Shown one piece after another: positions 1 to 6,803 of a stretch of DNA of 64,000 nt. The position numbers were made by a program, and so were the translations under genes. How positions within the stretch are numbered: position 1 is the first letter of the stretch; every line of letters starts with the position of its first letter. This stretch comes from an uncultured bacterium (GTDB lineage Bacteria > Planctomycetota > UBA1135 > GCA-002686595): NCBI GenBank assembly GCA_902826945.1, contig CADEGS010000005.1, positions 2,840 to 66,839 of the forward strand. The letters run 5' to 3'. The notes under the pieces are model-generated. The model was not told the origin of the DNA, did not search any database, and worked only from the letters and a program-made list of their open reading frames with translations.

Positions 1-83
1 GCCGCGGGCCTCTCCGGGCGGAGCCGCGCGCCGGGGGCTCGGCTCCCGGGCGGGCGCGCGCGGCAGCCCGCCCGGGGGGGGGC

Positions 84-359
84 TCACTCCTTCGGGACGT
101 CGCGCAGCGCGCGCACGCGGCGCACGTTGCCGGCCTGCAGCAGGACGTCGTGCTCGCTCACGTCCACCCCGAAGCGCGCGGCGTGGCGGACGTAGGACTC
201 GGTCTCGCCGTTCGCCAGGTTCGCGTGCACCGCGCAATCCTGCAGCCGCACGAGGCCGGGCTGCGCGTTGCGGAAGCGGCCGATGTACACGAGCTGCTCG
301 GTCTCGACGACGACGCTGATCCCCTGCGGGATGTCCTGGATGTTCATGATGCTCTTCAC
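84..359 (-). CDS. Small hypothetical protein (91 aa)
   Basis: I do not recognise this protein. It begins at a GTG (complement 357-359), or four codons later at an ATG (complement 345-347) that gives 87 aa starting MNIQDIPQGISVVVETEQL. It ends with TGA at 84-86. The sequence has normal amino-acid balance, with few of the Arg/Ala runs that mark false frames in this GC-rich DNA. The alternation of hydrophobic and polar residues (ISVVVETEQLVYIGRF) suggests a small beta-barrel or LSm/RNA-binding-like fold, but that is inference. It has no signal peptide or membrane segment. It is divergent from the sulfatase-like gene and separated from it by about 170 bases. Confidence 0.65.
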   Translation of the reverse strand: MKSIMNIQDIPQGISVVVETEQLVYIGRFRNAQPGLVRLQDCAVHANLANGETESYVRHAARFGVDVSEHDVLLQAGNVRRVRALRDVPKE

Positions 360-528
360 CCTTCCCTCGGTGGAGCGGGCCTCGTGCCCGCCGCGATGGC
401 CGCCCTATCGTCGGCCCCGCGCGACGCGCCTGACGCGCCGCCCCCGCGGGCCGGCAAGAGCCGCGTAATCCGCCGCGGCGGGCTCGGGAACGGGACCCGT
501 CGCACAGAAGCGTTACCCTCGTGCGCGG
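360..528. promoter_or_regulatory. Divergent intergenic region
   Basis: This 169-base gap separates two divergent genes. On the plus strand TACCCT at 514-519 is a plausible -10 box nine bases before the sulfatase-like ATG at 529, implying a very short leader. No clear -35 box is visible, and no other feature was found. Confidence 0.35.
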
Positions 529-2262
529 ATGGAAACCTCGCCCTTGCAGTCGGCGCGCCGCGCGGCGGCGCTGCTCGCGCTCGCCGCCCTCGCCGCCGCC
601 TGCGGGGAGCGCGGGCCGCGCCGCCCCTCCTTCCTGCTCGTCACGCTCGACACGACGATCCCCGAGGCGCTCTCGTGCTACGGCTTCGTGCGCGGCACGA
701 CGCCCGTGCTCGACGCCGTCGCGGCGCAGGGCGTGCGCTACACGCGCGCGCGCACGGTGGCGCCGATGACGATGCCGGCGCACGCCTCGATGCTGACGGG
801 CCTGGTGCCGCTGCGCCACAGCGTGCGCGTCAACGGCAGCATGGTGCTGCCCGAGGAGGCGACCACCCTGGCCGAGCGCGCGCGCGCGGCGGGCTACCGC
901 ACGGCGGCCTTCCTGTCGGCGGTCGTGCTCGACCCCGAGATGGGGCTCGACCAGGGCTTCGAGGTCTACGACGCGCCGGAGACGCCCGCCTCGGTCAGCG
1001 AGCACCTGGCCGCGCGGCGCCCGGCGGCGGAGACGATCGACCGCGCGCTCGCCTGGTGGCGCGAGCGCGGCGGCGAACCCTTCTTCCTCTGGGTGCACCT
1101 CTTCGACGCGCACTACCCCTACGAGCCGCCGCCGGCGTACGCGCGCGGCGGCAGCCCCTACTACGCGTCGGTGGCGTACGCCGATCACGAGCTCGGTCGC
1201 CTGCTCGCGGTCCTGGAGGCGGACGGAGCGCTGGCCGACGCGCTGACGATCGTCGTCGGCGACCATGGCGAGGGGCTCGGGCGCCACGGCGAGGCGACGC
1301 ACATGGCGTTCGCCTTCGACACGACGTTGCTCGTGCCGCTGCTCGTGCGCTACCCCGACCGCCGCGGCGCGGGCACCGTCTCCGACGCGGTCGTCAGCGT
1401 GGTGGACGTCGCGCCGACGGCCTGCGAGGTGCTGGGCCTCGCGCCGCCCGACGCCATCGACGGCGTCAGCCTGGCGCGCCCGGCGGATCCCGCCCGCGGG
1501 GTCTACTTCGAGACCTACTACGGCCACCAGGCCTTCGGCTGGAGCCCGCTCGCCGGCTGGGCCGACGCGCGCGGCAAGTACCTGCACGCGAGCCGGCCGT
1601 CCTTCTACGCCGTGGACCGCGACCCGCAGGAGAGCGAGGACGCGCTGGCCACGGCCGACGTCGCGCCCTACCGGGACGCGATCGCGCGCCTGGCCGCGCG
1701 CCCGCGCCTGCGGCAGGAGGGCCTCGGCGACGCCTTCGGCGGCCTGCGCGGGCAGATCGAGAAGCTCGGCTACGTCGGCCTCGGCGGCCCGCCGCCGGAG
1801 ATGCCCGAGCCGCTCGCGCCGGGGGGTGGTCCGAGCCCGCACGACGAGGTCGAGCGCTTCGCGGCCTTCCAGCGCGCGCAGGAGCTCTCGGCCCAGAAGC
1901 GCGCCGCGGAGGCGATCGAGCTCCTGCGCCCGCTCCTGGCCGAGAGCCCGCGCCACCACAAGGCGTCCTTCCTGCTCGGGCTGAACCTGATGGAGCTCGG
2001 CCGCTACGACGAGGCCGTCGCGCCGCTGCGCCAGTCGATCGCGACGCGCGGGCGCGAGCGCAACGGCGCCGAGCTGAACCTGGCCCTGTGCTACGAGCGC
2101 GTCGGCCGGCTGGACGAGGCCGTGGCGCAGTACCGCGCCGCGCTCGCCGAGGACGACGGGCCGCAGGGGGCGCTGGAGCTCTTCGTCGCGCTGCTCGAGC
2201 GGCTCGGGCGCGACGAGGAGGCCGAGCCCTACCGCCAGCGCATCGCCCGGCGCGGCGGGTGA
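529..2262 (+). CDS. Sulfatase-like lipoprotein with C-terminal TPRs
   Basis: 577 aa. The N-terminus is a lipoprotein signal: hydrophobic residues 12-24 end in LAAAC, so Cys25 would be lipidated. Residues 34-400 show the alkaline-phosphatase/sulfatase fold: FLLVTLDTT supplies metal-binding Asp41, and VVGDHGEGLGRHGEATHM supplies the distal Asp/His ligands. The nucleophile position normally held by Cys or Ser (C/S-x-P-x-R) reads T-M-P-A-H, with Thr81, followed by ASMLTGL. A formylglycine sulfatase is therefore unlikely; a phospho- or phosphoglycerol-transferase-like or non-catalytic role fits better. Residues 450-570 form TPR-like helices (RAAEAIELLRPLLAESPRHH, RYDEAVAPLRQS, LDEAVAQYRAAL). It probably acts at the outer face of a membrane. 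Confidence 0.8.
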   Translation: METSPLQSARRAAALLALAALAAACGERGPRRPSFLLVTLDTTIPEALSCYGFVRGTTPVLDAVAAQGVRYTRARTVAPMTMPAHASMLTGLVPLRHSVRVNGSMVLPEEATTLAERARAAGYRTAAFLSAVVLDPEMGLDQGFEVYDAPETPASVSEHLAARRPAAETIDRALAWWRERGGEPFFLWVHLFDAHYPYEPPPAYARGGSPYYASVAYADHELGRLLAVLEADGALADALTIVVGDHGEGLGRHGEATHMAFAFDTTLLVPLLVRYPDRRGAGTVSDAVVSVVDVAPTACEVLGLAPPDAIDGVSLARPADPARGVYFETYYGHQAFGWSPLAGWADARGKYLHASRPSFYAVDRDPQESEDALATADVAPYRDAIARLAARPRLRQEGLGDAFGGLRGQIEKLGYVGLGGPPPEMPEPLAPGGGPSPHDEVERFAAFQRAQELSAQKRAAEAIELLRPLLAESPRHHKASFLLGLNLMELGRYDEAVAPLRQSIATRGRERNGAELNLALCYERVGRLDEAVAQYRAALAEDDGPQGALELFVALLERLGRDEEAEPYRQRIARRGG

Positions 2263-2290
2263 GCGGGACGATCCCGAGCGCCGTCGCGCG

Positions 2291-2296
2291 TATGAT
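2291..2296 (+). promoter_or_regulatory. Putative -10 box TATGAT
   Basis: TATGAT matches the vegetative -10 consensus and lies 36 bases before the ATG of the twin-CDGSH gene in otherwise GC-only DNA. No TTGACA-like -35 box is visible about 17 bases upstream. Confidence 0.4.
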
Positions 2297-2331
2297 GCCC
2301 GACCGCGCGCCGACCCGCGCGCCCCGGAACC

Positions 2332-2739
2332 ATGGACGAGACGGTCACGATCCAGTGCGCTCCCGACGGCCCGCTGCTCCTGCGCGGGCCCGTCCGCCTC
2401 GCGAGCCCCGACGGCGCGCAGACCTGGCCGACCGGCAAGGCCAGCGCGCTGTGCCGCTGCGGCGCGAGCGCGAACAAGCCGTTCTGCGACGGCCGCCACC
2501 GCGCGGCGGGCTTCCGGGACGCGGACGCGCGCCCCGCTCCCGAGCGCTCGGCCGCGCCCGACGCGCAGGGTCCGGCCGAGTGCCTCGTGCACGCCGACGG
2601 TCCCTACGAGGCGCGCGGCGCGCTGCGCCTCGAGGGCTTCGCGGGCGAGGGCGAGTCGCTCTGGCTGTGCCGCTGCGGGCAGAGCAAGGCCAAGCCCTTC
2701 TGCGATGGCAGCCACCGCGCGGCGGGCTTCCGCGGCTAG
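2332..2739 (+). CDS. Twin CDGSH iron-sulfur protein
   Basis: 135 aa with two CDGSH-type 2Fe-2S motifs, each of the form C-x-C-(x)8-9-P-F-C-D-G-x-H: CRCGASANKPFCDGRH near residues 42-57 and CRCGQSKAKPFCDGSH near 113-128. Each supplies the three-Cys one-His ligand set of this family. In bacteria such small soluble proteins carry redox-active, labile 2Fe-2S clusters and are thought to serve electron transfer or cluster delivery. The start is the ATG at 2332. The 3' end overlaps the alkyltransferase-like gene by 35 bases, so the two are probably co-transcribed. Confidence 0.88.
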   Translation: MDETVTIQCAPDGPLLLRGPVRLASPDGAQTWPTGKASALCRCGASANKPFCDGRHRAAGFRDADARPAPERSAAPDAQGPAECLVHADGPYEARGALRLEGFAGEGESLWLCRCGQSKAKPFCDGSHRAAGFRG

Positions 2740-3073
2740 CCCGGGCGCGGCGCGCGGTCGCGCGGCGGAGCTGCGCGAGCGCGTCCTGGCGGTCGTGGAC
2801 TCGATCCCGCGCGGGCGCGTGGCGACCTACGGCCAGGTGGCGCGCGAGGCCGGCCTGCCGCGCCACGCGCGCCTGGTCGGCGCCTGCCTGCGCTCGCTCT
2901 CCGCAGAGAGCGCGCTCCCCTGGCAGCGGGTGCTGAACGCGGCCGGCCGCGTCAGCGCGCGCGCGGGGAGCGCCTGCGCGCTGCAGCGCCGCCGGCTCGA
3001 GGCCGAGGGCGTGGCGTTCGACGCGCGCGGCCGCGTGGACCTGGCGCGCTACGGCTGGCGGCCGGAGCCATGA
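2705..3073 (+). CDS. Alkyltransferase-like protein (MGMT/ATL family)
   Basis: 122 aa with the DNA-binding domain of O6-alkylguanine-DNA alkyltransferases: RERVLAVVDSIPRGRVATYG is the usual opening helix and winged-helix start, and GACLRS and LPWQRVLNAAGRVS follow. The acceptor Cys of the PCHR motif is replaced by Trp73 (LPWQR), as in ATL proteins. These bind and flag alkylated guanine for nucleotide-excision repair instead of repairing it themselves. The ATG at 2705 lies inside the upstream CDGSH gene; a start a few codons later is possible because the first 20 residues are low complexity. Confidence 0.85.
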   Translation: MAATARRASAASPGAARGRAAELRERVLAVVDSIPRGRVATYGQVAREAGLPRHARLVGACLRSLSAESALPWQRVLNAAGRVSARAGSACALQRRRLEAEGVAFDARGRVDLARYGWRPEP

Positions 3074-3585
3074 GCGCTCGCGCCGCCGCACGCTCCCGCC
3101 GCCGCGCTCCCCAGTCTCCCGGCGGACCCCGCCGAGCCGGCGCCTCGGCGCCCGCGGTCGCGCGCAGGCCCGCCCCCGAGAGCGGCCCCGAGGAACCTGC
3201 CAAGAGGCTGGACCGATTCCCCGACCCCCTTCGTCTGGACCCGCGGAGATCGGCCTTGCACCGGACCCCGCGCTTCTTCCGCTCCCGCCTTTCCGACCCC
3301 CGGCTCCCGGGCGAGCCGGCGGCCGTGCTCGACCCCGCCCGGGATCCGGGCGCTGCGGCTCGCGCGCCGGGCCCGGCGCGCGGCGCCCTGGCCGTGGAGG
3401 TCCGCGGCGAGAAGCGATCGGAGGGGATCCTCTCGATGCTGCGCGAGCTGCTGCGCGAGTGGAGCCTCTGGCTGGAGCGACAGGAGCGCCTGGAGGCGGG
3501 CGTCGTCCCCGTCCCGCGACCCCGGCGAGAAGCCGAACCGGAGGGCGCCGCCGGCGCGTCCGAGGGTCGAGCCGGGCGAGGGTAG
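3070..3585 (+). CDS. Doubtful low-complexity ORF
   Basis: 171 codons starting at an ATG that overlaps the previous stop (ATGA). I am not convinced this is a gene. The first 110 residues are Arg/Pro/Ala-rich, and codons such as CGA, GGA and CCC are commoner than in neighbouring genes. Only residues 105-140 (GILSMLRELLREWSLWLERQ) look like a real amphipathic helix. If it is not coding, 3074-3588 is a 515-base gene-free stretch before the WecG-like gene, and I see no other feature in it. Confidence 0.3.
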   Translation: MSARAAARSRRRAPQSPGGPRRAGASAPAVARRPAPESGPEEPAKRLDRFPDPLRLDPRRSALHRTPRFFRSRLSDPRLPGEPAAVLDPARDPGAAARAPGPARGALAVEVRGEKRSEGILSMLRELLREWSLWLERQERLEAGVVPVPRPRREAEPEGAAGASEGRAGRG

Positions 3586-3588
3586 GAC

Positions 3589-4959
3589 GTGGACTCCGGC
3601 AGGACGAGCCTGACGCCCGCGCTCGCGGGAACGGGGAACGGATCCTGGGGCGTCGCGACCGACCGGGCCTCGGATCGGACGGATGAGGCGACCGCCGCCC
3701 TCGCGGCGGCGCCGGTCCCGCTGCTCCCCGATCGCCGCGTGCAGGTGCTTCCCGAGGTCGCGCTCTTCGAAGCGGGCATCCACCCCTTGACCGAGGGCGA
3801 GTGCGCCGCGACGGTGCTCGAGCGGCTCGACGCGGGACGCGGCGGCTGGGTCGTGCTCCAGGACGCGCCGCTCCTGCGCCGGGCGCTCGGCGACCCCGCG
3901 CTGCGCGCGCGCCTCGAGCGCGCGGTGCGCCTGCCGGGACGCCTCGCCGCGCTCGCCTGTCGCCTGCAGCGCACGCCGGTGCCCGAGGCCGCGACGGGCG
4001 CGTCGCTCGCGCGCTGCCTGGCGCGCGGCGCGGCGCAGCGCGGGCGCTCGCTCTTCCTGCTCGGCGACGACGTCGCCGTGCTCGAGGCGGCCGCGCGCGA
4101 GCTGGCGCGCTCGGCCGAGGGCCTGCGGCTCGCCGGCAGCGTCGCGCTCGCCCCCGACCGGCGCGCGGACCCGGCCGCGCTCGAGCGCGCGGCCGGCGCG
4201 CTCGCGCGCGCGGCGCCGGACGTCGTGCTGCTCGGCCTCGCGGGGGACGGGCTCCAGCTCGCGGCCGCGCTGGCGGAGCGCTTGCCCGCGAGCTGGTGGG
4301 TGGACGTGGGCGACGGGCTGACGCAGCTCGCCGCGTCGCGCGGGACGCTCCGTCCGCAGCGGCCCTCCCCGGGGCTCGCCTCGCTCGCCTTCGCCGGCGG
4401 GCTGTGCGCGCGCGCGGCGTGGAGCGGCGTGCTGCCGAAGCCCAGGCGCGCCGGCGTGTACGGCGTGCACGGCCCGCGCGCGCTCGTGGTCGGCGACGCG
4501 CCGGCGCTCGACGGCCTCGCGCGGACGCTGGCGGAGGCCTTCCCCGAGCTCGCGGTCGAGCGCGCGTCGCGAGTCGCGGGCCTCGACGGGCGCTGCGACC
4601 TCTGCTTCTTCGACGCCGCGCTGCCGCCGCCCACGAGCGCGCCGGCGCTCGCCGGGGCCGGCGCGCGCCCGGCGGCGCGGCTCTTCGCCGTCGCGGCGCA
4701 CCTCGAGCGGGAGGAGCGGCGTCGCCTCGCCCGCGAGGGCTGCGACGGCATGTGGGTGGAGGACCGCCCGGAGACCCGCCGCGCCGCGCTCGCGCAGGTG
4801 CGCGCCGTCCTCGACGGCCTGGCGCTGCGCCACCGCGAGAGCAAGCGCGCCTTCGGCGGCGTGCGGCACGCGGCCGGCGCGATCCGCGCCCTGCTGCACG
4901 AGTGGAACCAGCGCTCGGAGGCGAGGTCGGCCGGCGGCGAGCGGCGGGAAGCGCCGTGA
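3589..4959 (+). CDS. Degenerate WecG/TagA/CpsF-like protein with receiver-like tail
   Basis: 456 aa, GTG start. Residues 50-290 follow the GT26 (WecG/TagA/CpsF) pattern: GGWVVLQDAPLLRRALGDP aligns with the family's TPNPE/dP-lr segment, GLRLAGSVAL and PDVVLLGLAGDG with its second half, and WWVDVGDGLTQLAA with the vGaaFdflaG strand. The family's catalytic LPDG is LPGR here (about residues 115-118), so transferase activity is doubtful. Residues 300-430 (RALVVGDAPALDGLARTLAE, CDLCFFDAALP, LFAVAAHLEREE) resemble a response-regulator receiver without the full acidic pocket. The stop overlaps the GTG of the sugar transferase (GTGA), so the two are translationally coupled. A regulatory or scaffold role in exopolysaccharide synthesis is inferred. 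Confidence 0.6.
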   Translation: MDSGRTSLTPALAGTGNGSWGVATDRASDRTDEATAALAAAPVPLLPDRRVQVLPEVALFEAGIHPLTEGECAATVLERLDAGRGGWVVLQDAPLLRRALGDPALRARLERAVRLPGRLAALACRLQRTPVPEAATGASLARCLARGAAQRGRSLFLLGDDVAVLEAAARELARSAEGLRLAGSVALAPDRRADPAALERAAGALARAAPDVVLLGLAGDGLQLAAALAERLPASWWVDVGDGLTQLAASRGTLRPQRPSPGLASLAFAGGLCARAAWSGVLPKPRRAGVYGVHGPRALVVGDAPALDGLARTLAEAFPELAVERASRVAGLDGRCDLCFFDAALPPPTSAPALAGAGARPAARLFAVAAHLEREERRRLAREGCDGMWVEDRPETRRAALAQVRAVLDGLALRHRESKRAFGGVRHAAGAIRALLHEWNQRSEARSAGGERREAP

Positions 4960-5693
4960 ACGCCGAGAGCGCGCGCCCCTACGGCTTCCTCGCCATCGGC
5001 GCCGACCCGCGCCGCATCCACCGCGAGTGGCAGCTCACGAACACGCTGTGGGCGCTGGCCCAGCGGGCGATCGCGCTGGCGCTGCTCGTCCTGTGCCTGC
5101 CGCTCTTCCTCGTGCTCTACCTGCCGGTGCGCGTCTCCTCGCGCGCCCCGTTCTTCTTCCGCCAGGCGCGGCCGGGCTTCATGGGCAAGCCCTTCCGCAT
5201 CGTCAAGATCACGAGCATGCGCGCGGGCAGCGAGCGCGTGTCGCACTTCCAGCGCGGCGTGCGCGCGGACGACCCGAGCGTGACGCGCATCGGGCGCTTC
5301 CTGCGCGACACGAAGCTCGACGAGGTGCCGCAGCTCTGGAACGTCGTGTGCGGCGAGATGGAGTTCGTCGGGCCGCGGCCGATCGCCTACGGCCTGCACG
5401 ACCTGCTCTCGCTGCGCATCCCGGGCTTCGCCAACCGCTACCTGGTGAAGCCGGGCCTGACGAGCCTGGGGCAGATCACGGTGGTCGAGAACGCGCTCGG
5501 GGACCGCACGGTCGCGGACTGGCAGCAGCGCTTCGAGGGCGAGGAGCACTACATCCGCAACAAGTCGATCTCCTACGACGTCATCCTGATCGGGATGACG
5601 GCGCTCTTCATGCTGCGCAAGGCGCTGCGCTGGGCCGCCGGCCGCCCGCGGCCGCGCGCCCCGCGCCCGGCGGGCAGCGCGGGGAGCTCCTGA
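4956..5693 (+). CDS. Polyprenyl-phosphate sugar-1-phosphate transferase (WcaJ/PssY type)
   Basis: 245 aa from the GTG at 4956. One hydrophobic segment near residues 30-52 ([19 protein letters not shown]) anchors the protein in the cytoplasmic membrane. Family hallmarks follow in order: [50 protein letters not shown], and [16 protein letters not shown]. These enzymes move a hexose-1-phosphate onto undecaprenyl phosphate and begin exopolysaccharide or O-unit assembly. The usual K-F-R-S/T-M is K-I-T-S-M here. It is coupled to the WecG-like gene by a GTGA overlap and converges on the NRPS operon with a one-base gap. Confidence 0.88.
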   Translation: MNAESARPYGFLAIGADPRRIHREWQLTNTLWALAQRAIALALLVLCLPLFLVLYLPVRVSSRAPFFFRQARPGFMGKPFRIVKITSMRAGSERVSHFQRGVRADDPSVTRIGRFLRDTKLDEVPQLWNVVCGEMEFVGPRPIAYGLHDLLSLRIPGFANRYLVKPGLTSLGQITVVENALGDRTVADWQQRFEGEEHYIRNKSISYDVILIGMTALFMLRKALRWAAGRPRPRAPRPAGSAGSS

Positions 5694-5694
5694 C

Positions 5695-6789
5695 TCAGGC
5701 CAGGCGGCGCGAGAGCACCAGGCCGGGGAAGCGGCGCAGCGTCTCGTCGCTCCAGACCTGCGCGGGCGGCAGGAGGCCCGCGTCGAGCGCGGCCTCGCGC
5801 GGGTCGCCGCCCACCTCCGTCCACGCGCGGGCGCCCGCGGGCTGCGTCCCGTTCCACGAGAGCCGCGCGCTCCCGTCGCCTTCCACCTCGAAGGCCAGCG
5901 CGGCGCGCGCGCCGGGCTCGACCCAGAGCGGCGCCTCCAGCGCCGCGACGCGTCCCGCGCCGCGCACGCGCAGCGTGGCCAGGAACGGCAGCGTGGACGA
6001 CGCGCGCGAGCGCACCGTGACCTCCAGGCGGCCGGCCGGCAGCGCGCCCGCACGAGGCGTGAAGCCCTCGATCCGCGGCGACTCGAGCGCGATGCCGTCG
6101 CGATACGAGGCGATCCAGCGCTCGGCGCTGCCGTTCACGACGGTCGCGAAGCAGTACTCCTGTGCGCGGTGCATCGCGACCGGCTCGAGCCCGGCCGCGG
6201 CGAGGAAGCCGGGCAGCTCCAGCGGCCCGTAGAACTCGAGGGGCATGTCCTGGTCGAGGCCGTCCAGGAACTTCCGCACGCCGCGCTCGTCCGCCAGGGT
6301 CTGGAACTGCAGGTGCGCCAGCGCGCCGGGGCGCAGGACGCGCGCGAGGTCGCGCAGCGTCCGGAAGGCGCTCTTCTTGTCGGCGTGGATCAGGCACAGG
6401 AGCGAGTAGGCGAAGTCGAACGAGCCCGTCTCGAGCGGGGCCAGGCCGCTGCCGTCCGTGCGCACGAACGAGGCGTTGGGCGCGCGCACGCGGTCGCGGG
6501 CGCGCGCGAGCATCTCGTCGGAGACGTCCGCCCCGACGATCGCGCGCACGTGCGCGGCCAGGGGGCCGAGCACGCGTCCCGCGCCGCAGCCGACGTCCAG
6601 CACGCGCATGCCCGGCGCGACGAACCACGCCAGCCGCTCGGCGTCGCGCTCGCCCAGGCGGCGGAAGGCCTCCTCCGCGCGCAGCGGGTCGCGCACGTCG
6701 GGGTCGTCGTAGATCGCCACGCGGTGGTCGGCCGCCGCTGCGGCGTTCCAGAAGGCGCGGACGTCGAGGGAGCTCTCGGTCGGGGGCAC
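5695..6789 (-). CDS. Class I SAM-dependent methyltransferase, last gene of NRPS operon
   Basis: 364 aa if the GTG at complement 6787-6789, 14 bases after the upstream stop, is the start. Residues about 55-160 hold the Rossmann core: RVLDVGCGAGRVLGPL (SAM-binding GxGxG), ADVSDEMLARARDR, FDFAYSLLCLIH and LRDLARVLRPGALAHLQFQT. A C-terminal beta-rich domain of about 130 residues (RLEVTVRSRASS, RLSWNGTQPAGAR) has no family I can name. It is the final gene of the minus-strand NRPS operon, so it probably methylates the peptide or its precursor (O- or N-methylation). The exact start is uncertain. Confidence 0.78.
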   Translation of the reverse strand: MPPTESSLDVRAFWNAAAAADHRVAIYDDPDVRDPLRAEEAFRRLGERDAERLAWFVAPGMRVLDVGCGAGRVLGPLAAHVRAIVGADVSDEMLARARDRVRAPNASFVRTDGSGLAPLETGSFDFAYSLLCLIHADKKSAFRTLRDLARVLRPGALAHLQFQTLADERGVRKFLDGLDQDMPLEFYGPLELPGFLAAAGLEPVAMHRAQEYCFATVVNGSAERWIASYRDGIALESPRIEGFTPRAGALPAGRLEVTVRSRASSTLPFLATLRVRGAGRVAALEAPLWVEPGARAALAFEVEGDGSARLSWNGTQPAGARAWTEVGGDPREAALDAGLLPPAQVWSDETLRRFPGLVLSRRLA

Positions 6790-6803
6790 GGCAGGAGGCG
6801 AAG

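Noticed and set aside
150..2936. Very long open frame (about 930 codons) across several genes on the plus strand
   Set aside because: Its translation is Arg/Ala/Gly-rich without domains and lies in another frame over the sulfatase-like and CDGSH genes; such frames are common at this GC content.
3589..4959. Functional UDP-ManNAc-type transferase (WecG)
   Set aside because: The catalytic LPDG motif is absent and a receiver-like tail is attached, so an active transferase is not supported.
2952..6053. 1033-codon open frame on the minus strand
   Set aside because: Antisense shadow of the ATL, WecG-like and sugar transferase genes, with Ser/Arg/Ala low-complexity sequence.
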